A stretch of DNA of 64,000 nucleotides from Vermamoeba vermiformis. Taxonomy: Eukaryota > Tubulinea > Echinamoebida. Shown in pieces: positions 23,634-35,356 of this stretch. Below the pieces are notes generated by a model. It was not told where the DNA came from and searched no databases. It saw only the letters and a program-made list of their open reading frames with translations. A program made the position numbers and the translations under genes. The stretch lies in assembly GCA_045837725.1 (NCBI GenBank), contig JBEWZL010000044.1:124001-188000 (forward strand), read 5' to 3'. Each line of letters opens with the position of its first letter. Within the stretch, counting starts at the first letter, position 1.

Positions 23634-25508
23634 ATGAGTCATTCAGACAAAGATAAGGTCAGTAAGCACGAACAAAAGACTTAAATCCGGATTTCAAACC
23701 GATTTTTTATTTGCAGCTAACTACTTACTTTTACGATTTAAATAACATATGTATATTTTTAACTTAACACCTTAAATTTATTAGGCATTACCAACGAAGC
23801 GAAAGAGCGTGAAACAAAATTGGAAAGATTTTATTAATAAGCACGGTGATAAAATCCCTGCATCGTGGAAAGACGGATCAAATAGGATCACAATAGAGAC
23901 GGGAGAAGAGCCATTTAATTTATTGCAAGAAGGATTGAAAGCTCGCTCGATAGTCCACGACAAATTTTTGATCGACTTTGCGTTACTTAAAAAGCCACAC
24001 GTATTAGCGGAAATATGCAAAATATTTAAATTATTAGAGGAATATAATAGATATTATGCACTGCAATTAAACATGACGGAGGTGATAGAAAACAACGAAC
24101 AAACCAGGACTTTTTTCAAACTGTTGACTTCAAAAAATTGCAGAATTAACAGCTTAGCAACAAACGTTGCATTATCAGCAGAATCAGCGTTAATATTCAA
24201 TAAGTTATTGGAACAAAACACCATTACAGATCTGGATTTGACAATTCCCACACCTGCATCCACGGGGGGAATTATTGCACACTGTATTGAAGGGCTCAAG
24301 GGACTAGCGAACAATAGAACTATTCAAACGTTGCAATTATTTGGACTCGGTGATGACCGCGAGATCTCAAAAATTCTCGAAAAAAATCATTCAATTACGG
24401 ATCTAGCGCTCGGATCACATGGTCTACATAATTTTAGTACAGAAGAGCATTTAGTACCTGCGTTAGCAAAAATGGGATCATTACAATCAATTTTTTGTTT
24501 TTTTGGTCTAAGACAACCGAAAAACTACGGATCTCTTTGTGCCGTCCTCAAAGGCAACAAATACTTGGAAAAACTGGTTTTTACTGAAATGTCATATGAA
24601 CCTACACTATCTAGCTCCGATTGTACGGCATTGGCAGCCGCAATAATGGCACATCCGTCGTTACAAAAATTAATTTTGCCGGGCATATCAATGTGTCCAT
24701 TAATTAAGGCAATTTCTGGCAGTAAGACTATAACTACACTAGATAAGGTACCTATCGAACAAATTATTACTGATGAAGAACTACAAAAATCGATACTTTC
24801 AATGAAGTAAGTTCCGGATGTACCTTAAAAAAAATTCTTTACTAATGTTATTTTACTCATAGATCGCTTCGAAAATTAACAATCGTTAGAGAAAATCATT
24901 ACGAAACAGAAGCGGAAAAAAAATCGCATCAATTTGATCTTTCAAACTTGGTACATCCGTCGTCTTCGATCCGAATCTTAGTGTTTGATAGGCTCATAGA
25001 CTACGAACCAACAGCGAAATTTATTGAAGCATTGGGCAATAGGACATCAGTTGAACAAATACGGATTAAAGAGCAGTTTCGATATTGGCCAGAAATTTGT
25101 CAAGCCAGCACAACGAATCCGTTTTTGATCGTTCAATGCAATCCAGTATGGGACCATCGTTATGATCAAATTAAATCTATCACAACGAAAAGAAGAAGTA
25201 TGATGATGGAGTTTAGAAGAGCAATCTCTTGCTTAAATATTCTCAGAATAATTCATTTGTCGACGGATCGAGGATTCTTTGCAACAATTCCAAACGAGAT
25301 ATTAATATTAATCCTACAAAAATTATCTATGGATCGAGACTTGGCACGAATCGATCGGAGCCTATTAACTCTTCAAGAAAATCAAATCCAAAAATTGCAA
25401 CAGATCGCAATCGAAAGATCTGTCCTGAAAGAACGAAATACGATAAAACGGCTACAATCACTATGGATAGACTATGGGATTAAAGAGATTTGTACACATG
25501 AAAAATAA
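23634..25508 (+). CDS. LRR protein with C-terminal F-box-like motif, paralogue A
   Basis: Three exons. Exon 1 is MSHSDKDK (23634-23657); the main exon starts after the acceptor at about 23785. The order is: a charged N-terminal segment (VKQNWKDFINKHGDKIPASW), an imperfect LRR/RNI-like array (ITDLDLTI, IQTLQLFGLG, ITDLALGSH, LQKLILPGISM), then a second intron at about 24811-24861. The last exon holds more repeats and a C-terminal motif RGFFATIPNEILILILQKLS, which resembles the first half of an F-box, followed by a helix ending ICTHEK. Paralogues B and C lie on the other strand at 47923-49782 and 49918-51582. A C-terminal F-box is unusual, so I treat an SCF role as a hypothesis. Confidence 0.75.
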
Positions 25509-25581
25509 AAATGCGGAAAAGCCTTTGTATTGTAGATCTTTTGTACGGCTAGATAAATTTTGTTCGATTTGAAATCAACAA

Positions 25582-25652
25582 CGGGCCTTAGTTCAGTGGT
25601 AGAACGGAGGGCTGTAGCCCCTTAGACGTCGGTTCAATTACGGCAGGCCTGA
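25582..25652 (+). tRNA. tRNA-Tyr (GTA), intronless, possibly degenerate
   Basis: Folds as a cloverleaf. Acceptor CGGGCCT pairs fully with AGGCCTG (25645-25651), with discriminator A at 25652. D arm GTTC/GAAC. Anticodon stem GAGGG/CCCTT around loop CTGTAGC, anticodon GTA. T loop is TTCAATT. C1:G72 and A73 are eukaryotic tRNA-Tyr identity features. A-box and B-box sequences are present, and eight Ts at 25668-25675 fit a Pol III terminator. Two oddities: no intron next to the anticodon, and the normally invariant closing pair of the T stem (G53:C61) is G-A, so it could be a pseudogene. Confidence 0.75.
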
Positions 25653-25773
25653 ATACCCGGTTACTTCTTTTTTTTGGTTTCTGTTCATTTTCCCAGATCC
25701 AGACATTAAGTTTCGCATTTATCGGTCCGTAGCTATAGCATTATTTAATTCTAATTTTATATACTAGTATCAT

Positions 25774-27344
25774 TTAAGCGTAATCAAATAGTTCCAGTGC
25801 TCCAGTCTTCGGTTTCATGAAAAGCAGTCTCGAGTTCATCGCCACAAGTGAGCCAGGCCAGTGCACGAATCGTTCCCACAATCGCTCTCTAAAGTCCCAT
25901 AACGTTGTGCAGTCGTAAGAGCTCTTAAATAGCGCTCTGCTTGACAGGCCGTTGACGAGCACATTGGCACTTGTAACGAGAAGAGGCTACGGCAGGCAGG
26001 TCATTAGAATGACATTACAATGATTATGATTTGTAATAACATATTTTGCATTGAATTAGTGCATTATAATGATGGTTGATTTCTTACGAAGCAGATCCAG
26101 TCTGGATCAAGCAAAAAAAACTACCGATCAATATTAAATTTTTTATGCAGCTTACCTTGTGTATATATTCTTCACGCATCATACGTATATCAATCGTTCC
26201 TACACCATCATCACCAACAAACCCAATCGTGTGCTCGTCAATGAGGTCAAAGGCATGTAATTGAAACTTATCGTGGACCATAGTCTCGCCACTCCTAGTG
26301 TCAAGCATATACAGCTTTTGGTTGGTCGATAAAAACACTGTTTGAAGCTGTTTGTGATATAAAGAGTGATTCGACGGGTCATGAACGACGTTGATATCAA
26401 ATTTCATTATTGGCTCTGCTTCGTCAAGGTCCCATATGCAATCGTCTATTAAAAATACGTTAAAAATTCTATTTTATAGCAATTCTATATTATTCGATGA
26501 TCATATTAATTATTAAAATTGGCAGATCCGCTTTGTAGTTCGACTGTCAACTTACTTAGATACACTTTGTTCATATCAACACCAACAACTCCATATCGGA
26601 CTGCACCTTCATGAACGTTTTGTTTGATCACCATATCTCCATATTGAATTACCAATTGACTATCGGTTCTACTGTACGCAACAATAGTCGGCACAGTGCT
26701 CTCGTTTGAATCCAAAAATATCGCTTTGTAATTTCTATTGAGCCGAAGTTCATACTGAGGAATTGTTTTGTGCGTGTGGCAATTAAATAACGTTTGAATA
26801 CTAGCCTCCATCCCAACGCAATTGCAAAGTCCGATATGTTTATGAACGGCATCGAACAGGCCCCAATGCTCGTCCAGGGCTTTGCAATCTTCGTAGCCAA
26901 CAAAACTAGTCACCTTGTTTCTACGATTTTTTAGCCAATTTTGACGAACCCTGGTAGAAATAACGTTTGTTACTTTTCTCGTTAAGAAAAATTGTATTAT
27001 GATACAAATTCGTTACGTCTGTGGAAAGGTGAATAGTGTGTGTTGTTGATGTTAAGATCAATATTATTTCTCTTACTTGTTTTCTTGAACGGCAATAGCT
27101 CTCCAACTCAGATCCACGGCAAAATTTGACATCGACAAGTGACCGCTAACGATCGTTTCCAAAAAATCTCTTCATTCATTTTGATCAGCGCATTGATGCT
27201 CTTGCACGTGAGGGTGAGTGCCATGACTGAAGGGAGTGTCAAGCGCTTGGAAATGACGTGAATAATGTCGATGGGAAGAGCGGCCAGTGGAAAGCTTGTA
27301 CCCGAATCATTGTTTTGGTGCTGTTGCTGCACTCCCTTTTTCAT
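25774..27344 (-). CDS. F-box protein with a beta-propeller-like C-terminal region
   Basis: Begins MKKGVQQQHQNNDSG. The F-box follows: FPLAALPIDIIHVISKRLTL, then VMALTLTCKSINALIKMNEE and IFWKRSL, the expected LP...I...L...C..W spacing. Downstream exons carry strand-rich repeats with Asp-containing turns (QKLYMLDTRSGETMVHDKFQ, TIGFVGDDGVGTIDIRMM, TTLWDFRERLWERFVHWPGS), resembling blades of a WD40-like propeller without clear GH/WD signatures. It would act as an SCF substrate adaptor if the F-box is functional. The next intergenic region upstream is full of TGTCA half-sites. At least five exons. Confidence 0.7.
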
Positions 27345-27712
27345 GCCTAAAATTGATGTTGATTAATATCAAGGTTCTAAGTGACAGAACCGTTAAAAAA
27401 TGGTTGCCACGCCAAGTGTCAAAGTGTCAAAGTGTCAAAATGTCATAATATGTATACTAGCAAATCACTTTATGTTTCGAAATAATTTAGGCAATCGATT
27501 TACCCCAAAATATAATAGTAACCGTCAATTTGTCTCAATATGTATATAATAGAATGAACCATCGAAGTAGATGTCAAACCAATTAAAAAGGTCTTTGACG
27601 ATAAGTGTCAAAAATGTCAGAATAGGTCATAAAATAGGTCAAAACGACAAAAACGTCAACTTGTCACAATATTGGTCACAAAATGTATCGTCAATCAAAC
27701 GAAATGTCAATG
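27345..27712. promoter_or_regulatory. TGTCA-rich intergenic region, putative promoter of the F-box gene
   Basis: The 368 bases upstream of the F-box start contain a run of GTGTCAAA-type units (three in tandem at about 27414-27440) and further TGTCA/GGTCA half-sites out to about 27710. Spacing is irregular past the tandem part. No open frame explains it. A role as a transcription-factor-binding cluster is inferred only from the repetition and location. Confidence 0.4.
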
Positions 27713-29730
27713 CTAATCCTTACTGTGGAGCAATCTCGTTGACTCAGTGACGTGTTGCATAGTAATATAAAAATACATGGCTTCATCGCTGTCGAGTTTC
27801 ATGTGTTTCAAACGCCGTCTTAGCACTCGCAAGTTGTCTCGCTTCCAACAATCGTCTTCCCCGTGCCACTTTACAAACTCACTTTGCCAGAACAAATCTA
27901 CATCCCAAGTTAATTTACATTTGTGCTGTTTGTATTCTTAGAAATTTCTACGATTTCTTGCTCGTAAAACATCTCTTACCGTTGCGTGCCTTTTTCCACG
28001 CCATAATGTATTCGATCGGATAAACGCCTTTGCTATTTCTATGCAATAAATAGGTGTCAAAACGGTTTGGTATAAATGTCGATGAGGCAATCTTACGGCT
28101 GGAATACTCGTGGATTATTCTTCAGTTCGTTAAGACCTTTTTCTTCGATTTGGCCGCGTGATGAACGAAATCAAAGCCGTCAATTTCCACTAAAAATAAC
28201 AAGAATCTTATTAATATACATTCGATCATATTTTAATTATTAAACCAATTTTAATCTCGCCGATCAGCAGCGTTTGCCGGGCAAATCTGATCTGTTTAAT
28301 TTTTTTGATTTCTTCAAACATTGAGGATGAAATGAAGGAAAAATTGTACGTACGACTAGGTTGCAAAACCATATGCTTATAAATCTTTGCGCCAGACGAG
28401 ACCCACATTTTGCAAATTTCAACGTCCGTGTAATCGATTGCGATCTTATCGGTGTAGCGTAACAAGTGTTTGATCAACTCACGGCGTTGTTGGTTGGTAA
28501 TTTCGTTGCATTCAATAACCATTTTAAATAACCCTAATAAAATTATCATGTTGAAAACGTTTTGGATCTGATCTGAATTAAATTAAAGTTAGACCTACCT
28601 TCGTATTTAGAGTCCGTAACTGGTAGCATTTTAACGCATAATAAGAATGCAAATGGATATTTGATGCATAATTCAGGCGTTATTATTCGGTCAGCTACTA
28701 AACACTGCAAATCAAACAGATCTACCCATGAATAGCAAAATTTCCATTTTTTCAATTGCCACCTGTTGCCCGCTAAAGAAAATGAGATATTTAAATAAAT
28801 AACTTATCGCTATAATTCGTTCATTTGTTCGTACCAATAAACTGAGGCCAGATGTACTTGAACTTTTTGTCTGAATACAAATACGCATCTATGCCCTTGA
28901 CATCTAATATGCATAATATACGAGCCTCTTCATATCTTTTTGCCCTCAATAGCTGCAAAGTCATGTCAGAAACGTGGATGCAGGTTTACCGATCAGATCC
29001 TTGTTCAGATGCGTCAAGGTGAACTTCTTCGTTCGATCTAGACATCAAATATATCTTATATTAGCGACTACTTACGCTCACAATAAATTCATAATATTCT
29101 CTAAAGTCTATAAGCGTTTTGTATCCCAGAGTTGGCAAATTAAGCAAACTCTCTGTATTCAGTTTGTCCAAGGCAATTAATTTATCGTGTAGTAGGTTGA
29201 TTTTGGCATCAATATCGCCTATTTAAAATAGTCAGTAAATAATTTTGTTATTTTTCGGTAATTTTCAATTCACTAAATTCGATCTTGACATCCGGTTCAA
29301 TTTCTAGATTACCTTGCGCCAATGGTTCTGTAATTTTTTGAAAATATTCCACGAGAGGGCTAATTAATTACGTTAAAGCTATGCATGATTTTGCACGAGA
29401 TCTTAAGATTTTCCTGGTCTCAGTAAGTACTTACAAGGCGTTTACTGTGTAATGCCCAAAATATTTTTTCATTTTGATATTACTTGCGCTTATAGCATTG
29501 TATTTCTGGTATTCCTCTTTCTCGAACGAAAAATAATGCAAATGGCTTTCGATCCTTGTTAAACAATTCTTTGTAAAGTCAGCACCACAGCCTTCGGAAA
29601 GTCTTTTGGTATTCATACGCGACGACGCAACACAGCACTTCATAATCATGGGCAATGCCGTGAATAAGTACGTTGATAATCTTGAGCGCATCCGATTAAT
29701 TTTTACACTCTGCACTTCTCCTTTGTTCAA
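27713..29730 (-). CDS. Unrecognised multi-exon protein with F-box-like N-terminus
   Basis: I infer about seven small exons. The upstream exon (29433-29730) encodes RLSTYLFTALPMIMKCCVAS, loosely like an F-box start, and ends KKYFGHYTVNAL. Middle exons read NLPTLGYKTLIDFREYYEFI, YSDKKFKYIWPQFIG, KKWKFCYSWVDLFDLQCLVA and SAKIYKHMVLQPSRTYNF-type helical sequence. The last exon (27713-27895) starts near LFWQSEFVKWHGEDDCWKRD and ends at a stop. There is no clean start ATG in the first exon; MRSRLSTYL is a candidate. At about 28130-28170 the apparent frame changes within an A-run (FVHHAAKSKKK versus EEKGLNELKNN), so either an intron is misplaced or the gene is broken. Function is unknown. Confidence 0.45.
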
Positions 29731-29769
29731 AAAAATCTAAAATTAATAATTATAATAATTTACAGAGTA

Positions 29770-30506
29770 ATGGGCTTATTTTCTCGCTTAGAATATTACA
29801 AACAAGAAGATTGTGGATTTGCGTTCTTGCCCGAAGATATGCTGATAGCTTTAGTAGAATACCTGGACGTAATGGATTTTATTAACTTAATTACGACGTG
29901 CAAATATTTCAATCACGAATTACTAGGTCCAGTAAGTCAGATGCCATCTGAAAAAACAAAAATACCGATTAAATAGTATTAATATAGAGCAATTTACTAT
30001 GGGCATATGTATGCCGTGGCTTGGGTACGCTAAACTTCGTGATTCGATCCATTCAGTTCGGTCGGAGATGGAAAGTAGTCTCTGTAGCAGTGGATCTCAA
30101 CAAACAAATTGATCTTAAGGATAGAAATGCCATAGCAACGTTCAATTTTCGAGAAATAGTCGAGGAATATTATTTGCGAGTCTTTCACAAGGCAAGTTTA
30201 AGAAAATACATCCACCAGTTTCTCATTCAAGAACTGAGTTATCCCTACATGGTTACCGTAGAGATAAGCGAGTATAATATACTCAAACTATATAATTTAT
30301 TCAGTACTGCTGAGGCATCGAGCAAGAGATTTCGAAAAGATTACTTTTTCATAGTGGATTTGGAGATCGACCCAGTAGCAGTTCATAAAATCACTAACAA
30401 TGGATTACCATGCAACAAAGGAGGTCGTATGATTGTATACAAAAAATCTTGGCGTGATCCAGGGCCACGAAAAGTTAAAACAAATGTTACTACTGCTAAA
30501 CAATGA
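29770..30506 (+). CDS. Small F-box protein, paralogue 1
   Basis: Two exons. Exon 1 opens MGLFSRLEYYKQEDCGFAFL and contains the F-box (LPEDMLIALVEYLDVMDFIN, then LITTCKYFNHELLGP). After an intron (donor about 29935) the F-box ends with LWAYVCRGLG. The C-terminal domain, about 160 residues, contains FGRRWKV, FREIVEEYYLRVFHKASLRK and a terminal RKDYFFIVDLEIDPVAVHK plus GGRMIVYKKS. The same elements, in the same order and with the intron at the same place, recur in the gene at 34286. Gly-2 followed by a small basic stretch could permit N-myristoylation. It is probably an SCF adaptor with an undescribed substrate domain. Confidence 0.7.
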
Positions 30507-30755
30507 ACGTGGAGAATCAAAATCGAACGACGAATTGAACAGTTGAAGATATGCGTACGTTTAATAAGTCTTACTCACCTTTAGTATTTTTACTTACTTG
30601 ATTAAACAGCCGTCGATAAATCCCGTGACCGATCGGCAATAGAAACGAAAATGTTTCAATTTGAATTGGTACGAAATAAATGCCGAAAACAAGACGTAAC
30701 ATTCGTGTGAAAGAAGTGCAGCGGATACAAACAAAAGGTGAACGAATCGGTTTGT

Positions 30756-32292
30756 TTATCCAAGAAGTGTCATTATAGCGAGAGTACAGAACATTACAAA
30801 CAAAGGGACAACGGTACCGGTGCCATGGGATACAACCGATGCATGAGGCTGTGCTACAGGTACTGACACAGTGCTCGGCGACGCAGATCTGTCACACAAT
30901 TTGGTCGCGGTGCACGAGACGTCCTTGGCACCATCGCGAGTGAATCGGAGAGCAAGTTCTATTCCAGCTTCTGTCGCTTTAATGCCATCAAGGTGCACTT
31001 CAACAGCACCACAGTCTGACAGTGTATTGATGGTGTAATAGTCCGTAATAGTGATGTTAGTGTCACAAAAAGAGGGTGACACTTGATCGTGACACGTGAC
31101 ATTTGTTGGCTCAATGAAGCACCCCTCGGCTCTGTACAAATAGCAACTAAGTTCCGATAATGTGCATTGATAAGCCAGAACAGTATTGTCGACTGGAGCA
31201 ATGGCAAATCCAAAACTACTGACTTCCGAACTTGCAGATTCGGCGGATCGAATTCTTCTTGTGTAGATCCAGCTTCCCGATTCATCTCTGTCGTACCAGT
31301 ACAATGAACCTGTTTGATTGTCATTAATAAGATCGACTGGAGCTGCCAGGACGAATGCACTATTGGACATCATCTCTGCTGCCAACGGAAAATAGCCCTG
31401 CGAATTCATCTGCAATTCTGTCGTGTAAAGTGTTTGAGTTAGAGTCCATTGTCCATTGGTATTATTTTTGGTATAAATTCTGGCTGCTTCGATTCTAAGC
31501 GACGTCGATAGCACGCTAGAAACGATTATGGTGTCAAATCCGTTGTATAAAACGTGTCTTATGGCACTGTCGAGGATAGGTTCCGTTGGAATATTAGTCA
31601 CTAGTGACCAAGATCTGTTGGCGTGTCGTTCGTAAACAAACGTTGAGTTGGTAGTGAATCCGGTAAAGTAATTTGGTCCAACTTTCATTAGAATAGGTCT
31701 GAAATCGACTATATTGGCTGGTACTAAAGTGGTATATTGCTGAGGAACCTCTTCTTGAATTAACGTCCAATTCTGGCCGTCAAACTCGTACGTTCGGATT
31801 GCATCTGGCCACAAAGCAACAAAAGTGTCGTCAGGAAATATCCAGCCAGTTGTATTTGGGAAATAAAAAGAGTAAGCTTTGGTAATAAGCCGTGACGCGC
31901 TGAGTTGGAAGAGATCAACGTATGGGTTGGCCACAACTGCGATCCAATTACCATTTGTCGATAAATTAGGGATTTGCTTCTTAGAATCAGTCACCAAAGC
32001 GGTCGTCTGTCTTGAATCTACTACATTATAGTTATTATCGGGGCCTCTTTTGTACACGAGTGCTAAGCTGTTTGAAAAATTGAAGGCGATTGCAATATCT
32101 TCGTAAGCGACTGCTCGAATGATTAAGAAGTTTCCTGAATTAATTGCTGAATCATTTGTTACTTTATAAGCTGGAATTTGCTGTTATCAGAGCGCTCGTT
32201 AATTATTTTGAAAAAGATCAGACACATCTTGTAATTACCTGGACTGCCTGAACGACAACGCAAAGGGCGAAAATAATAAATAATTTTAACAT
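30756..32292 (-). CDS. GPI-anchored surface glycoprotein with FG-GAP-like repeats, copy 1
   Basis: Exon 1 (about 32239-32292) encodes a signal peptide MLKLFIIFALCVVVQAVQ. The body, about 450 residues, has many N-x-S/T sites and repeated strand motifs close to FG-GAP/propeller blades (FPLAAEMMSNSAFVLAAPVD, GSLYWYDRDESGSWIYTRRI, SSFGFAIAPVDNTVLAYQ). A Cys-rich module follows (ELSCYLYRAEGCFIEPTNVT, then CHDQ and a Cys pair around CTATKLCD). The C-terminus is a hydrophobic tail with no cytosolic part (VVPLFVMFCTLAIMTLLG), as in GPI-anchor signals. Neighbour 32450-33992 is a tandem paralogue. It is likely a cell-surface adhesion or recognition protein; no ligand can be inferred. Confidence 0.72.
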
Positions 32293-32449
32293 TCCCTCGT
32301 GTTGCGTTTTATACACTGATCAAAGATTAAAATCAATTTTGCGCAGTAAATCGCACGCGCCCTGCCACCTTTAAAAAGTGAAGAATCTATATTACACGTT
32401 GTCAATTACTAAGAGACATAATATCACTACACCGTCATTGTCGATTTAT

Positions 32450-33992
32450 TTATAATACTGCTATTAGCATTGTAAGAAAGAGAATCATAAGTGCTGACTG
32501 CAAGATCTGACTTCCGGATGTGTTATCTTTTGGTGGTGATTGCGGAGCCGAGACTGCCATGGGAGCAATAGGAGCTGCATTATCGCAAAGTGCGTTCACT
32601 GTGCACGTGACATCAGTTGAGCCAGAACGAGTGAATGTCAAGTCTAAGTAATAGCCTTGTGCATCGGATCTGATGACGTTATTGGCCTGAACTGACACTT
32701 CTCCGCACTTGGCAGGTGTGTTGATAGTATACAAGCTGTTAATATCGACGTCGAAGGATGAGCACGATGACAAGCGTTGATCATGACACGTGACATTTGT
32801 CGCCTCTTCGTAACACAACTCCGCGGTGTGGATGAAGCACGGAAACGAGTCTATGCCAGGAAGACATTCGACAGAGATTAAGCCGTTGTTGATTAGCGCC
32901 ACGGCCTGTCCAAAGCGTCCATCGTTGACAGCTGAAGTAACGCGTCTGGTGACATTCCAAGTGCCTGTCTCATCACGGTGCAGCCACCAAACTGAACCAC
33001 TGGTGTGGCCTTTAATAATATCTGGTACATAGCCATCGTTTGGTGCTGTGACGATGTAGTTGTCGCTGTCAACTTGAACAATTTCATCGCCAAAGTATCC
33101 GTAGCCAGTGATGCCTATTGACGCAGCTGCAATGCGCTGTGTTCGTTCCCAGCCAACTGCTCCACGTGTGTAAATAGCAACGTATCCACGAGGCTGTGAA
33201 ACACTGTCTTCAAAACTGGATATGATCAACGTATTGTTGCCGTCCCATAATAAATGCGTAAGTGGACTTTGAACATCTGCGTCAAATACAATAGGGGCAT
33301 CAAATACGGACCACGACTTGTCTTCGTTACGGTAAAAGATCTGTCCGCCAGTTGAGTACTGAATGCTGATGTAATTGAGATGTTTACGCAGGAAGAGAGT
33401 ATTACCACCTGCATTCGACTTTATCAATGTGTAGTTGTCGGGAATATCCTTGCGAGCTAACGACCAGTCGGTGCCGTTGAACTCGTAAGTGCAGATTGCG
33501 TCTTGAGTAAAAGCAACATAAGAACCGTCCTCGAATATCCAGCCACCAAATGGATTAGTGAAGTATAATGTAAATGTCTTATTAATAAATGTGGCATCGT
33601 CGTTGAGTTCGAAGATTTCGTGAGCCAAATCTGCTGCGCGAGCTGCCCATCTGCCGTTTGTTGAAACAATGATGCTCGTAGTGGACATTGTTGAATGCGG
33701 CCGCGAATCTACTCTATGATAGAACCCTGAGGCACCGCGTTTAAGCGACACGATTTCGTCTGTTGTCGAATCTAGCATTATGGCCAGATCGTCATGTGCT
33801 TCCAATGGGAAAGGAAGGGTTCTTGCGCTACCATACAAATAATAAGATTGCACAAAATCGGAAGAGCGCATTGCAGGAATATTCTACGATTTTTGAAATT
33901 AGTTACAAAATTTAGTTTGCGCTTGAACATACCGATAATGCGTCTGTAACGACGAAACAACACAAACAAAAAGTTATCAATTGCTTCAACAT
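32450..33992 (-). CDS. GPI-anchored surface glycoprotein with FG-GAP-like repeats, copy 2
   Basis: Signal-peptide exon MLKQLITFCLCCFVVTDALS (start 33992, donor just after), then a 473-residue main exon beginning near NIPAMRSSDFVQSYYLYGSA. Repeats include GYFGDEIVQVDSDNYIVTAP, GSVWWLHRDETGTWNVTRRV and GRFGQAVALINNGLISVE. The Cys module shares NVTCHDQ and the SLYTINTPAKCGEV-type segment with copy 1, and the protein ends in a hydrophobic GPI-like tail (SALMILFLTMLIAVL). Same exon structure and orientation as copy 1, so an old tandem duplication. The intergenic gap between the copies is about 160 bases. Confidence 0.72.
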
Positions 33993-34013
33993 GTTGTTAT
34001 TGCCGTCGTATTT

Positions 34014-34253
34014 TTATAAAAATAGACGATTTTTAACTTTGAAAGGCTGACAAAATCTGTCGCTCAGTCGGTGACATGCTGACGGACCCATAAAATGCAG
34101 CTGGAATTTTTGCGCATCAAAAATAAATAAATTTGTGCGGGTTGTTGCGACCAACAGCTGTCCTGCGTGTTTTATTTGAAAATTTGGGGAGCTCGTAAAA
34201 CCCGAAAATGCAAACAAATCATTATCCATCAAGTTCTCCACCTCAGACAACAT
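34014..34253 (-). other. Possible 79-residue open frame between glycoprotein 2 and F-box 2
   Basis: An ATG-started frame with strand-like sequence (HAGQLLVATTRTNLFIFDAQ) reminiscent of one propeller blade. It has no domain partner and lies in the spacer between the glycoprotein start (33992) and the F-box start (34286). It may be a relic of a propeller gene or chance. I cannot choose between them. Confidence 0.25.
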
Positions 34254-34285
34254 AGAGAATACTTGCTAACGTGAAATATAACGTG

Positions 34286-35204
34286 ATGGGTAATTTGTAA
34301 GTACCTCACGCCTAAATCTGCGTGTCAAAATGGAATATTTATATTAATGACGTACAATATAATTTAACATTTACTAGCAACAATATTAGTAATTGATTTA
34401 TTGATTAGGCAAGCTCAGAATATTGACACGCAGTCGGATGTATTTTTCAGCGCATTACCCGAGGACATCATGATCTTATTAGCCGATATTATATCTCTAC
34501 AAGATTTTGTGCACCTCACTTCTACTTGTAAATATTATTATTATCATTTATTAGGCGCGGTAAGTCCATCTGATCAGTTTTAAGTTCGCTACTAAATTTG
34601 AACTCATTAGAATAATATTCTTTGGGCACGAATGTGTCATTCTCTTGGAGGTCCGAACAAAGTGTTGAAGGATTTACAATTCTATAACCGATGGAAAGTC
34701 GCGAACGGACAAGGCGAGTTGGATTTGACCAAAGAGCTAGATCTGACCGACAAGCAGCTGTTGCGATCTATTGACTTTAAGAAAGAAATATTTAACTATT
34801 ATTTGCTCATAATTAACAACCGGAGTTTAAGACATCGGCTCAGTCAATTTTCGATTGCCGACGGTAACGCAGTGCAGCCAACGATTAAAGTCCTTCCGTT
34901 CAGCTTTTGGACAAATTTATCACAATATTGGACACGAGCAGATTTAAAGAGCAATAATTTTGTTAAAGATTACTTTTACGAAGTGGATTTGTTCTACGAT
35001 CCGATCTCCGTCGAATCTCACTCCGCATATTCTGAAAATCTACCCTCAATGCAAAATGGTAGATTAATTGTATATAAGAAGTCAAAATTGAAAGCTCCAA
35101 GACGCGAACCCTTCGCGCGAACTATGTGGCCGCGTGAGGATCAGTTGGAGCTCCAACTAGAAGAGCTGGCAGAAGTAGCACAAACATTTAGAGAAGCGAA
35201 ATAA
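34286..35204 (+). CDS. Small F-box protein, paralogue 2
   Basis: A short first exon (34286-34296, MGNL) is spliced with a GTAAGT donor to QAQNIDTQSDVFFSALPEDI, placing an F-box at residues 15-60 (LPEDIMILLADIISLQDFVH, LTSTCKYYYYHLLGA, closing LWARMCHSLGG after the second intron). The C-terminal domain parallels paralogue 1 (FYNRWKV, FKKEIFNYYLLIINNRSLRH, VKDYFYEVDLFYDPISVESH, GRLIVYKKSK) and has an extra acidic-basic tail ending VAQTFREAK. MGN at the N-terminus suits N-myristoylation, which would put the F-box on a membrane. The upstream glycoprotein gene is divergent. Confidence 0.72.
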
Positions 35205-35356
35205 ATTCGTACATACATTCTAAAAATACCCGCTGTAACATACTAGCTCATCCAGTAAAACGAAATTTTCAAATTTTATTTAGTACGATTTGAAGCCGGC
35301 GTATGACGCCTTGGTGCATAAAATTAATATTATAAGAGTAATAAAAGTAATTTAAT

